Below are positions 1 through 7,540 of a DNA stretch of 19,033 bases, piece after piece. The DNA is from Candidatus Woesearchaeota archaeon (GTDB lineage Archaea; Nanobdellota; Nanobdellia; Woesearchaeales; JAGWAF01). Each line of letters begins with the position of its first letter. The stretch's first letter is position 1. The notes beneath the pieces were generated by a model that was given only the letters and a program-made list of their open reading frames with translations, searched no databases and had not been told where the DNA came from. The position numbers were made by a program, and so were the translations under genes. The DNA lies in the NCBI GenBank assembly GCA_016932755.1, contig JAFGCE010000041.1, positions 1 through 19,033 of the forward strand, in the 5' to 3' direction.

Positions 1-25
1 ATACCTTGGATAGTAACTTCTTCTT

Positions 26-1030
26 ATGATTTCAAAAGAGGAGATTCAGGCTGTAGATAAATTCAATATGATTGGCTCTATAGCAACTCTCCAGAAGCAG
101 GTCAGCGAAGGGCTGAAGCTTGCTGAAGGAGTAAGGGTTCTTGACGAGATTAATGACATAGTTATCTCAGGAATGGGGGGCTCGTGCCTTCAGGGAGAGA
201 TACTAAAATCATTGTTTTCAGGCTCAAAGCTGAAAATAACCCTGAGCAGGGATTACAAGATTCCTGAATGGGCAAACAAGAGAACTCTTGTGTTTGCGGT
301 TTCATATTCAGGAAACACTGAAGAGTCAATCTCCAGCTTTAGGGATGCGGTAAAGAAAAGCTGCCAGATTGTCGCAATGGCTTCGGGCGGAAAGCTGGAG
401 GAGCTGGCAAAGAAGAACAAAGTCCAGTTCATAAAGCTTCCAAAGCCTTTTGAAGGGTTCCAGCCACGGGCAGGAATCGGCTACTTGTTCTTTGCAACAC
501 TTGGCGTTCTTATGAACAGCAGGATTGTCCCGGATATGACAAGGGATATTGAAAAGACAGTAAAGGCTTTGCGCGATGTAAAATACAAGGACAATGCGAT
601 GGACCTTGCTGAACAGCTTGAAGGAAAAATACCAATTATATATACCTCAGAAAAGCTTGCAGGAGCAGGATATAAATGGAAGATTGCATTTAACGAAAAT
701 GCAAAAACCCATGCTTTCTTCAATGTCTATCCTGAGCAGAACCATAACGAGATTAATGCGTTTGTCAATATCAAGGGAGATTTCCATGTCATTATGCTCT
801 CAAATGACGACGACCATAAGCAGGTAAGGAAAAGGATGAAAATCACAAAAGAGCTTTACAAGAAAAAAGGAGTTAATGTCACTGAAATTGCAGTCACAGG
901 CGACAGCCTTCTCACAAAACTGTTCTCTGCAATGATGATTGGCGATTTGGTTGCATATTTCCTTGCAATCAAGTACAAGACAGACCCTACGCCTGTTGAG
1001 ATGGTTGAGAACCTGAAAAAAGAGCTTTAG
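26..1030 (+). CDS. pgi/pmi: Bifunctional phosphoglucose/phosphomannose isomerase
   Basis: This cytosolic enzyme interconverts glucose-6-P with fructose-6-P and mannose-6-P with fructose-6-P, feeding glycolysis/gluconeogenesis and sugar-nucleotide synthesis. At 334 residues it has the usual length of the archaeal/bacterial fused PGI/PMI family. Two SIS (sugar isomerase) domains are visible. The first carries GMGGS at residues 49-53 and the phosphate-binding SYSGNTEES at 93-101. PRAGIGY at 147-153 is also family-typical. The second half carries FNEN (222-225) and NHNEI (239-243, with the ring-opening His240). The C-terminus ends with the family-typical ENLKKEL, with the expected Lys at 331. The start ATG at 26 lies too close to the window edge to check its promoter. 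The next gene, secA, has its own promoter, so no operon is implied. The identification is firm; substrate preference cannot be read from sequence. Confidence 0.93.
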   Translation: MISKEEIQAVDKFNMIGSIATLQKQVSEGLKLAEGVRVLDEINDIVISGMGGSCLQGEILKSLFSGSKLKITLSRDYKIPEWANKRTLVFAVSYSGNTEESISSFRDAVKKSCQIVAMASGGKLEELAKKNKVQFIKLPKPFEGFQPRAGIGYLFFATLGVLMNSRIVPDMTRDIEKTVKALRDVKYKDNAMDLAEQLEGKIPIIYTSEKLAGAGYKWKIAFNENAKTHAFFNVYPEQNHNEINAFVNIKGDFHVIMLSNDDDHKQVRKRMKITKELYKKKGVNVTEIAVTGDSLLTKLFSAMMIGDLVAYFLAIKYKTDPTPVEMVENLKKEL

Positions 1031-1113
1031 CCGGTTTCTAATTAGGTTTATATCCCAGCTATAATTGCCTCTATTTAGGATTATTCTGTCATCACTGATA
1101 GGTAGTTAAAAAA

Positions 1114-1128
1114 CGAAACATTTAAATA
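1114..1128 (+). promoter_or_regulatory. BRE/TATA promoter of the secA gene
   Basis: CGAAACA followed by TTTAAATA (1121-1128) is a strong archaeal BRE/TATA element. It begins 43 nt before the secA ATG. That leaves a leader of roughly 15 nt, enough for the ribosome binding site at 1156-1160. A weaker element, TTTATA, lies near 1048-1053. Confidence 0.75.
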
Positions 1129-1155
1129 CTAGTAATACATCTTATATTCATAGTG

Positions 1156-1160
1156 GGTGA
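1156..1160 (+). promoter_or_regulatory. Shine-Dalgarno site of secA
   Basis: GGTGA is complementary to the 3' end of archaeal 16S rRNA and ends 3 nt before ATG 1164. It supports that start. It also marks secA as one of the few genes here translated from a leadered message. Confidence 0.65.
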
Positions 1161-1163
1161 AGA

Positions 1164-4100
1164 ATGGTAAGACTATCAGAAGCTTATCATATCGGTAAGC
1201 AGACGGACAAGAGGATAGGATTCTTAAATGCATACAATTTAGTAGACTCATATAGGCTTCTTGATGAAATTAACTCACTAGACCCTGCCATGAGGCAGAA
1301 GTCTGATTCTGAACTGCAGGCTTATACTTCCCATTTTAGGCAAAGGCTTTCTGAAGGCGAAACAATGGACGAGATTCTGCCTGAGGCTTATGCTGTTGTT
1401 AGGGAAGCTGCAAGAAGGATTTATGGAGAAAACAGAGACAGCCCCAAAGGCAGCGCGAGAGCTGACCCTGATAAATGCAGCGAAATATTCGGCACAGATC
1501 CTGACGGAAGGACACTTGAAGATGCTGTTGCAAAATTCGGAAGGCATTACGATGTCCAGGTTGTGGGCGGAATTGAGCTTCACAAGGGAAATGTCGCAGA
1601 GATGTATACAGGAGAGGGAAAAACCATTGTCGCGACATTGCCTGCTTATCTTAATGCATTAACAGGAGAAGGTGTCCATATTGTTACAACAAATGATTAT
1701 CTTGCAAGAAGGGACGCCAAATGGATGGCTCCTTTGTTTAACTTTCTTGGAATGTCTGTTGGAGCAAGGTTTGAAAAAGACGGAGACCAGAACGGGGCAG
1801 AGGTATATACTCCTGGAAAAACTGAAAAAAACCAGCCAGCAAAAGCCCTAAGAAAAGAGGCTTATGGCTGCGATGTTACATACGGAACTGTAAGCAGGTT
1901 TGTTTTTGACTATTTGTTTGACAAGTCTGCAAAAACGTCTGAAGAAAGGGTCCAGAGAGGGCATAATTTTGCATTAATAGACGAGGTTGACCTTGTCCTT
2001 CTTGACAAAGCAAACATTCCCCATATTGTCAAGGGGCAGGAGCAGTTGACTGAAAAAGAGACAGGGCTTGTCTACACTGCTGACCAGATTGCGAGGAAGC
2101 TTATCCTGAACCAGGAAAGGCTTACTGGCGGGAAGAAATATACTCCTGAGGATATCTTAAATTTTTACAGTGTTGACGAAAAAAGAAATCTTGTCTGCAT
2201 TGATGAAAACGGATTCAGGTGGATGGAAAACAACCTTGAAGGGATTTTGTTTGGCAAATACGATACTGCTGACATAGAGCTTATCGCTTATGTGACAAAA
2301 GCGCTTGAAGCTCACATTCTTTATGAAAAAAACAGGCAGTACAAAGTGGAAGGAGATTCCAAAGCAAGCGAGGATGAAAAATCCTTGTACAGGGTTATAG
2401 GAGGGCTTGTCTCTGCACAGAGGGCTTCAGGCTCAAAGGCAAGAGGAAACAGCCTTTACAGAATTGACAGAAAGAACAATGCAGTAAACCTGACAAAAAA
2501 AGGGATTGAATGGATAAGGAAAAATGCAGGAACGTCATCCGAGCTTCTTGCAGAGATTAAACAAGGCGACAGGGCAGTGGATATTTTGAATCTTGCATTA
2601 GCGTCATACATTCTTCACGACGGAAACAAGCCTTCTGACAAGGTTATACTTATAGATGAACCTACAGGACAGCCACTCCCAAACAACAGGTACCAAGACG
2701 GGCTTCACGAGGCAATAGAAGCCAAGGAAGGCGTTAATCTGGGGAGCAAGGGCATGACTCTGGGAACAATAACAACACCCTTCTATTTTGCAAACTACAA
2801 AAAAAGGGCTGGAATGACAGGAACAGCTGTAGAGGCAAAAAAGGAATTTGCAGATGTTTATGGAATGGATGTTGTGCCGATACCAACAAACAAGAAGGTG
2901 ATAAGGCAAGACCATCCTGATGTGGTCTGCGGCTCAAGAAGAGCCAAGTTTGAGTCTATTGCCAGCGAGGTTGAAAGGATACACTCAACAGGAAGGCCTG
3001 TGCTTGTAGGAACAACCTCAATACAGGATTCTGAATACCTTGCCAGCATACTTGAAAAAAGGAACCTAAAAAGGACAGAGAGGGATTTTGGCAGCGGAGT
3101 GATAAAAGAGAAAGGCGATTTTGAGGTTCTTAATGCCAGAAGGCAGTATCTTGCTGCAGAGGCAGAGATTATTGAAAAAGCAGGAAGAGGGAATGCCATC
3201 ACAATTGCAACAAACATGGCAGGAAGGGGGGCAGACATTGCTGTTGATAAAGAAGCAGGCGGGCTTTATGTAATTGGTGCTGAAAGGCACTTTGCAGGAA
3301 GAATTGACAACCAGCTTAGGGGAAGAGCAGGAAGGCAGGGAGACCCGGGCGATTCAAGATTCTTTACATCAATTGAAGACAGGCTTTACAAATATGTTCC
3401 TGACTGGGTAAAAAAGGCAATTGCGCTGGCTCTGGGAGAAGACGGGACTGTAGAATCCCGCTATTTCAGCAAAAAAGTTGGCAGCGCCCAGAAAATAACA
3501 GCTGAAAACCAGGCGCACGAAAGAAAAAAGCTGTTTGATTATGACTCAGTTCTTGACAGGCAGAGAAGCGCTTTGTATGAAATAAAAGACAGCATATTAG
3601 ACGGAGAAGATGTAAGGGGATACCTGCTTAGAAGCCTTGAGAATGTTGTAACCCAGATAGTAAGGAATGCAGAGGATGAAGCTAAAGAGATTACTTCCAC
3701 ATTCACAAAATCAATTGCTTACCACAACCTTCCTGAAGAGCTTGTTAAAAACGGGTTCAGTGAATGGTATGAAATGAAAAACGGGTACAGCCCTGAAAAA
3801 GAGATGGTATGGGACAGCGACATAAGGGATTTCCTTGTTGAAAACCAGATAGGAAGCATATTCGGAACCAATGTGCATCTGGGATACGGAGAAAATGCTG
3901 TTGAAAGGATTTGCCAGGTTATTGAGGGAGAATATCTCTCGGCTGTTAGGGAAAACAAGGACATTTTCAGCGGGCTTGAAAAAGAGTTCCTTCTAAAAAA
4001 CATTGACGATTACTGGAGCTGCCATCTTGATGAGCTTGAAAGAATACTTCCTGGAATGAAGCTAAGGGCTTATGCAGGAAAAAAGCCGATATTTGAGTAT

Positions 4101-5276
4101 TTGAGAGAGTCAAGCAAAGAGTTTGAAACATTCATGAATCACACTTCAGGGCTTGCAGTTGCAATGGTCATGCAGAAAGCAAGAGTTAATAACGAAATTA
4201 AGAAAATACAGGAAAATGATATTCAAGAATACCTCCTTGGAGCTTTGGAGAATCTTGTGTCACCCACTATTAAGGCTGCAGAAGAGAAGGTTAGCCTTCT
4301 TTCACAGCCTGAAATAAACGACATTCTAGAGGACCCAAGCTTCAGGGAATGGTATTCAGAAAGATTCTCAACTGAAAAGGTTGCTGCAGAAGATGTGGAC
4401 AGAGATGATTTCAGGGATTATTTCCTTGAGAGGGAGATGAACAGGCAGTTCATTGGAGAGATAAGAGTCCCAGTCTACACCCAAAGCCTTGCAAAAGACC
4501 TTGTTTCACAGCTTGAGAGAGTCTACAAGAAAGAAGCCGAATCCCACGGAGATGGTGTGTTTGACAGTGCAACTAAAAACATCCTGATTGGCAAGATTGA
4601 AGAAGCTTACGGACCAAGCCAGATTTCAAGGCTTGATGATATATTGAGATTTTCACTTAGGGGAGGCTTGCTTGCAGAAACACCAAATGATGTTGACCTT
4701 TTCCATGCTGTAGAGGATGTTTACACAAAAGCAAAAATAAAATCCGGGGAGATATTTGGAATAGTTGAAGACCTTGCCCTTTCAGAATGGTGCGGCCAGA
4801 TGAAGGGCTCAAGAGCTGAAGACTTTGGAATGCACCCTGAAGCGCAGGCATTCTATGAATCATCAATAGTAAGATGGGAAGAGGCAAAGCAAAGACTAAG
4901 GTATGCAGACAGAGCCTCATTGAGAGCTGCGAATGAGTTCAGGAAATCCTATGAGGGAAAATCTTCTGTAAGTGAAACTGATGTAAGAAACTTCCTTTTT
5001 GTCCAGGAGCTGAAGAGAAGGTATTTTGCAGACTTAAGTGTTAAAGGGCTTAATGAGAGCAACACTGTTGAAAAAATAACAGAAGAGCTTGAAAAAATCT
5101 GGAAACAAAGAGAGAGAACCATAAGGGAAGCAAAAGGAGAGGCAGTTGACTCGCTGGATTACCTTCTCCAGCCTGAAAAAGCATTTGATGATGTTGTAAT
5201 AGCTGCTGCAAGGCATGCTGCACTCTCAGCAATAGGAAGAAAGCTGAGTCCAAGATTAGTTATAGCTTTAATGTGA
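1164..5276 (+). CDS. secA: SecA-type preprotein translocase ATPase with duplicated domains
   Basis: A SecA motor ATPase, which in bacteria pushes unfolded preproteins through SecYEG at the cytoplasmic membrane. Nucleotide-binding domain 1 has DVQ..GGIELH (130-140), Walker A TGEGKT (149-154), NDYLARRD (177-184) and Walker B DEVD (273-276). The preprotein-binding region spans about 290-500, then IDEPTGQPLP (497-506). Nucleotide-binding domain 2 has AGMTGTA (549-555), VGTTSI (615-620), TNMAGRGAD (683-691) and QLRGRAGRQGDPG (717-729). The two-helix-finger region is recognisable at 938-992, with W..HL and LRAY...P..EYLRE. At 1370 residues it is far longer than bacterial SecA (about 800-950). The extra length lies in an apparent repeat within the preprotein-binding domain and in helical modules after residue 1000. 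The C-terminal cysteine-rich zinc tail of bacterial SecA is absent. Codon use and the archaeal promoter match the neighbours. The family is certain; the partner channel and substrates are unknown. Confidence 0.93.
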   Translation: MVRLSEAYHIGKQTDKRIGFLNAYNLVDSYRLLDEINSLDPAMRQKSDSELQAYTSHFRQRLSEGETMDEILPEAYAVVREAARRIYGENRDSPKGSARADPDKCSEIFGTDPDGRTLEDAVAKFGRHYDVQVVGGIELHKGNVAEMYTGEGKTIVATLPAYLNALTGEGVHIVTTNDYLARRDAKWMAPLFNFLGMSVGARFEKDGDQNGAEVYTPGKTEKNQPAKALRKEAYGCDVTYGTVSRFVFDYLFDKSAKTSEERVQRGHNFALIDEVDLVLLDKANIPHIVKGQEQLTEKETGLVYTADQIARKLILNQERLTGGKKYTPEDILNFYSVDEKRNLVCIDENGFRWMENNLEGILFGKYDTADIELIAYVTKALEAHILYEKNRQYKVEGDSKASEDEKSLYRVIGGLVSAQRASGSKARGNSLYRIDRKNNAVNLTKKGIEWIRKNAGTSSELLAEIKQGDRAVDILNLALASYILHDGNKPSDKVILIDEPTGQPLPNNRYQDGLHEAIEAKEGVNLGSKGMTLGTITTPFYFANYKKRAGMTGTAVEAKKEFADVYGMDVVPIPTNKKVIRQDHPDVVCGSRRAKFESIASEVERIHSTGRPVLVGTTSIQDSEYLASILEKRNLKRTERDFGSGVIKEKGDFEVLNARRQYLAAEAEIIEKAGRGNAITIATNMAGRGADIAVDKEAGGLYVIGAERHFAGRIDNQLRGRAGRQGDPGDSRFFTSIEDRLYKYVPDWVKKAIALALGEDGTVESRYFSKKVGSAQKITAENQAHERKKLFDYDSVLDRQRSALYEIKDSILDGEDVRGYLLRSLENVVTQIVRNAEDEAKEITSTFTKSIAYHNLPEELVKNGFSEWYEMKNGYSPEKEMVWDSDIRDFLVENQIGSIFGTNVHLGYGENAVERICQVIEGEYLSAVRENKDIFSGLEKEFLLKNIDDYWSCHLDELERILPGMKLRAYAGKKPIFEYLRESSKEFETFMNHTSGLAVAMVMQKARVNNEIKKIQENDIQEYLLGALENLVSPTIKAAEEKVSLLSQPEINDILEDPSFREWYSERFSTEKVAAEDVDRDDFRDYFLEREMNRQFIGEIRVPVYTQSLAKDLVSQLERVYKKEAESHGDGVFDSATKNILIGKIEEAYGPSQISRLDDILRFSLRGGLLAETPNDVDLFHAVEDVYTKAKIKSGEIFGIVEDLALSEWCGQMKGSRAEDFGMHPEAQAFYESSIVRWEEAKQRLRYADRASLRAANEFRKSYEGKSSVSETDVRNFLFVQELKRRYFADLSVKGLNESNTVEKITEELEKIWKQRERTIREAKGEAVDSLDYLLQPEKAFDDVVIAAARHAALSAIGRKLSPRLVIALM

Positions 5277-5300
5277 ACTATATTCTAAACCAGCCATAAA

Positions 5301-5308
5301 TATAAAAA
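5301..5308 (+). promoter_or_regulatory. TATA box of rad50
   Basis: TATAAAAA starts 31 nt before the rad50 ATG, which fits a leaderless transcript. There is no ribosome binding site between the two. The T-rich stretch at 5313-5326 may also help to terminate the secA message. Confidence 0.6.
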
Positions 5309-5331
5309 CAAGTTTTTATTTCTTTTAGATT

Positions 5332-7392
5332 ATGCTCCTGAAATCTATCAAGCTTAACAACATAAGAAGCTATCTTAACGAGCAGATTGATTTCCCTGAA
5401 GGAAGTGTCATGCTCTCAGGAGATATTGGCTCAGGAAAGTCAACAATACTTCTTGCATCAGAGTTCGCCCTGTTTGGCATAATGAAAGGAGATGTTTCAG
5501 GGGAAAGCCTGCTGAGGCACGGCAAAAAAGAAGGCTCTGTTGAGGTTGTCCTTGAGATAAACAGGCAGGAAGTTGTTATTAACAGGGCTTTAAAAAGGTC
5601 AAAGCAGGGTGTCAAGCAGGAGGCTGGATATATAATAGTAAACGGAGTTAAGAAAGCCGCGACAGCAACAGAGCTTAAGGCTGTTATTCTTGATTTGCTG
5701 GGCTACCCCCGGGATTTGCTGACAAAAAGCAAGGGCTTGATTTACAGGTATACTGTATACACGCCCCAGGAAGAGATGAAAAAGATTCTTTTTGAAGATG
5801 AGGAAGCCAGGCTGAACACTTTGAGGAAGGTTTTTGATGTTGACAAATACAAGAGGATAAGGGAAAATGCCAAACTGTATATTTATGAGCTAAAAGGCAA
5901 GATAAGGGAAATAGAGGGAAGCACTTCTGATTTGGAAGAGAAGAGAAGCCTGCTTAATGAAAAGAAGTCTGAGAGCGAGGGAATCAGGCTAAGCCTGAGC
6001 AGCATTCTTCCCAATCTGAAGCTTGCCAAAGGGGAAGTTGACAATGCAAGGAAATCTGTAAAGGAATGCGAGAAGGACACTGAAAAGCTTGTTAGCCTGA
6101 AAAAGGAGTTTGCATTATGCGACGCAGAGCTCAAAAACAGGCTGAGCCAGAGACAGAGGAACAGCATTGATATTGACAGGATTTCAAAGCAGGCTGAACA
6201 GCTGAAAAAAGATGTTTCAGGAAAAGAGGATATCAGCGTAAGTATTTCTGCAAAGATAAAGGAAAAAGAGAACGCCCTTAATTACATGCAGGACACTATA
6301 CTGAAGATTTCCAAAAAAATAGCTGAAATGTCTTCCAAAAAAGAGATTTCCAAAGAGATTAAGGGGAAGGTATCAAAGCTTTCAAGCTGCCCGACCTGCC
6401 TCCAGGAAGTTTCGCATGAGCACAAAAAAAGGATTGTTGACGAGGAGAACAGGAAGATTCAGGATATGGAGGAGACAATAAGCATTCACGCTGAGCAGGA
6501 GAAAAAGGCAAATGAGGAAATCAGGAAGCTGAAAAAAGAGTTTGATGAATTAAGGAAAATTGAAAGTGCTGCTGAAGCTGTGAAAGTAAAGCTGAACGAG
6601 CTTAGCCTTAGGCTGAGGAATATTGAAATCCTGAAAAAAGAGCAGGAAAAGATAAAACAGGATATCGGCAAAATAAACATGAAGAAGATGAAGCTGGGCG
6701 AAGAGATTGATTCGCTGAAAGGTATTGAGGAAAAATACAGGAATGCAAGAAAATCGCTTGATGAAAAGCAAAACAGCCTTCACGAGATTGAGATTGAGAA
6801 AAACACTTTTGAGACAGACCTGAAGGGAAGGCTTGCACTGATAAAGCAGATTGAGGCTGAAATCGGTAAAAAAGAAGGGGACAGGAAGAAATTAGGGAGG
6901 ATAAGGGATATCCAGCACTGGCTTGACAACAACTTCACAAGCCTTATGGCTTTGATGGAGAAGCAGGTCATGGCAAAAGTCTATCATTCTTTCAATGAGC
7001 TTTTCCAGAACTGGTTCAAGATGCTTATGGAGGATGAAACAATCAACGCAAGGCTTGACGATTCTTTCACCCCTGTTATCCAGCAGAACGGATACGACAC
7101 AAACATTGCCTTCCTCAGCGGAGGGGAAAAGACAAGCTGCGCTCTTGCATACAGGCTGGCTTTGAACAAGGTCATCAACGACCTTATTTCAACAGTAAAC
7201 ACAAAAGACCTTATTATTCTTGACGAGCCGACAGACGGGTTCAGCTCAGAACAGCTTGACCGGGTAAGGGAGGTTGTTGACGAGCTCGGCATGAGGCAGA
7301 TAATAATTGTCAGCCACGAGCAAAAGGTGGAGGGCTTTGTTGACAAGGTAATAAGGATACAGAAAAACGAGCATGTAAGTTCTGTGGTTTAA
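5332..7392 (+). CDS. rad50: DNA double-strand break repair ATPase Rad50
   Basis: Rad50 is the ATPase/coiled-coil partner of the Mre11 nuclease in double-strand break repair. Walker A is GDIGSGKST (residues 30-38). A coiled coil of roughly 170 residues leads to the zinc hook CPTC (353-356), and a second coil returns to the C-terminal lobe. That lobe carries the ABC signature LSGGEK (595-600), Walker B LIILDEP (627-633), the D-loop region, and the switch His662 in VSHE. At 686 residues it is shorter than typical archaeal Rad50 (about 850-900), so its coiled-coil arms are short. No mre11 lies beside it, unlike in many archaea. The start follows from the TATA spacing and the intact N-terminal strand before Walker A. 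The last nine codons (including stop) recur 103 bp downstream. Confidence 0.93.
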   Translation: MLLKSIKLNNIRSYLNEQIDFPEGSVMLSGDIGSGKSTILLASEFALFGIMKGDVSGESLLRHGKKEGSVEVVLEINRQEVVINRALKRSKQGVKQEAGYIIVNGVKKAATATELKAVILDLLGYPRDLLTKSKGLIYRYTVYTPQEEMKKILFEDEEARLNTLRKVFDVDKYKRIRENAKLYIYELKGKIREIEGSTSDLEEKRSLLNEKKSESEGIRLSLSSILPNLKLAKGEVDNARKSVKECEKDTEKLVSLKKEFALCDAELKNRLSQRQRNSIDIDRISKQAEQLKKDVSGKEDISVSISAKIKEKENALNYMQDTILKISKKIAEMSSKKEISKEIKGKVSKLSSCPTCLQEVSHEHKKRIVDEENRKIQDMEETISIHAEQEKKANEEIRKLKKEFDELRKIESAAEAVKVKLNELSLRLRNIEILKKEQEKIKQDIGKINMKKMKLGEEIDSLKGIEEKYRNARKSLDEKQNSLHEIEIEKNTFETDLKGRLALIKQIEAEIGKKEGDRKKLGRIRDIQHWLDNNFTSLMALMEKQVMAKVYHSFNELFQNWFKMLMEDETINARLDDSFTPVIQQNGYDTNIAFLSGGEKTSCALAYRLALNKVINDLISTVNTKDLIILDEPTDGFSSEQLDRVREVVDELGMRQIIIVSHEQKVEGFVDKVIRIQKNEHVSSVV
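7366..7391 (+). repeat. Copy 1 of the repeated rad50 3' end
   Basis: These bases encode the rad50 C-terminal peptide NEHVSSVV and most of its TAA stop codon. They match 7469-7494 at 25 of 26 positions. Weaker similarity continues about 16 nt upstream with a 1-nt indel. Confidence 0.85.
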
Positions 7393-7408
7393 TCAGTTTA
7401 GTCTTATC

Positions 7409-7427
7409 GTGAGGCTTTATGCCTCAC
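7409..7427 (+). other. Stem-loop downstream of rad50
   Basis: GTGAGGC, a TTTAT loop and GCCTCAC form a perfect 7-bp stem 16 nt after the rad50 stop, between the two copies of the rad50 tail. No strong T-tract follows, so this may be an mRNA 3'-end stabiliser rather than a true terminator. Confidence 0.5.
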
Positions 7428-7468
7428 TTATCATTTGGGTTTCTAATACTTCCTAAGGATTAGAGAAG

Positions 7469-7494
7469 AACGAGCATGTAAGTTCTGTTGTTTA
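7469..7494 (+). repeat. Copy 2 of the repeated rad50 3' end
   Basis: Read from 7469 this copy also spells NEHVSSVV and then stops, here at TAG 7493-7495 rather than TAA. The only other difference is GTT for GTG, a synonymous change. It has no start codon and looks like a leftover of a duplication or of recombination with a second rad50 allele. Confidence 0.8.
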
Positions 7495-7511
7495 GCTAAT
7501 TCTCCCGAAGC

Positions 7512-7519
7512 TTTAAAAA
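7512..7519 (+). promoter_or_regulatory. TATA box of the TraB/ChaN-like gene
   Basis: TTTAAAAA starts 29 nt before ATG 7541, preceded by a BRE-like CGAAGC. The spacing predicts a leaderless message. Confidence 0.6.
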
Positions 7520-7540
7520 TGGCTGCTTATAAACACCGGC

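Noticed and set aside
2604..3290. Long open frames on the minus strand inside secA and rad50.
   Set aside because: They are antisense shadows of strongly conserved coding sequence, rich in Ser, Leu, Phe and Cys, with no ribosome binding site or promoter.
1164..5276. secA as bacterial contamination or a chimeric contig.
   Set aside because: The gene has an archaeal TATA/BRE, codon use like its neighbours, and continuous archaeal genes on both sides. Read coverage would settle it.
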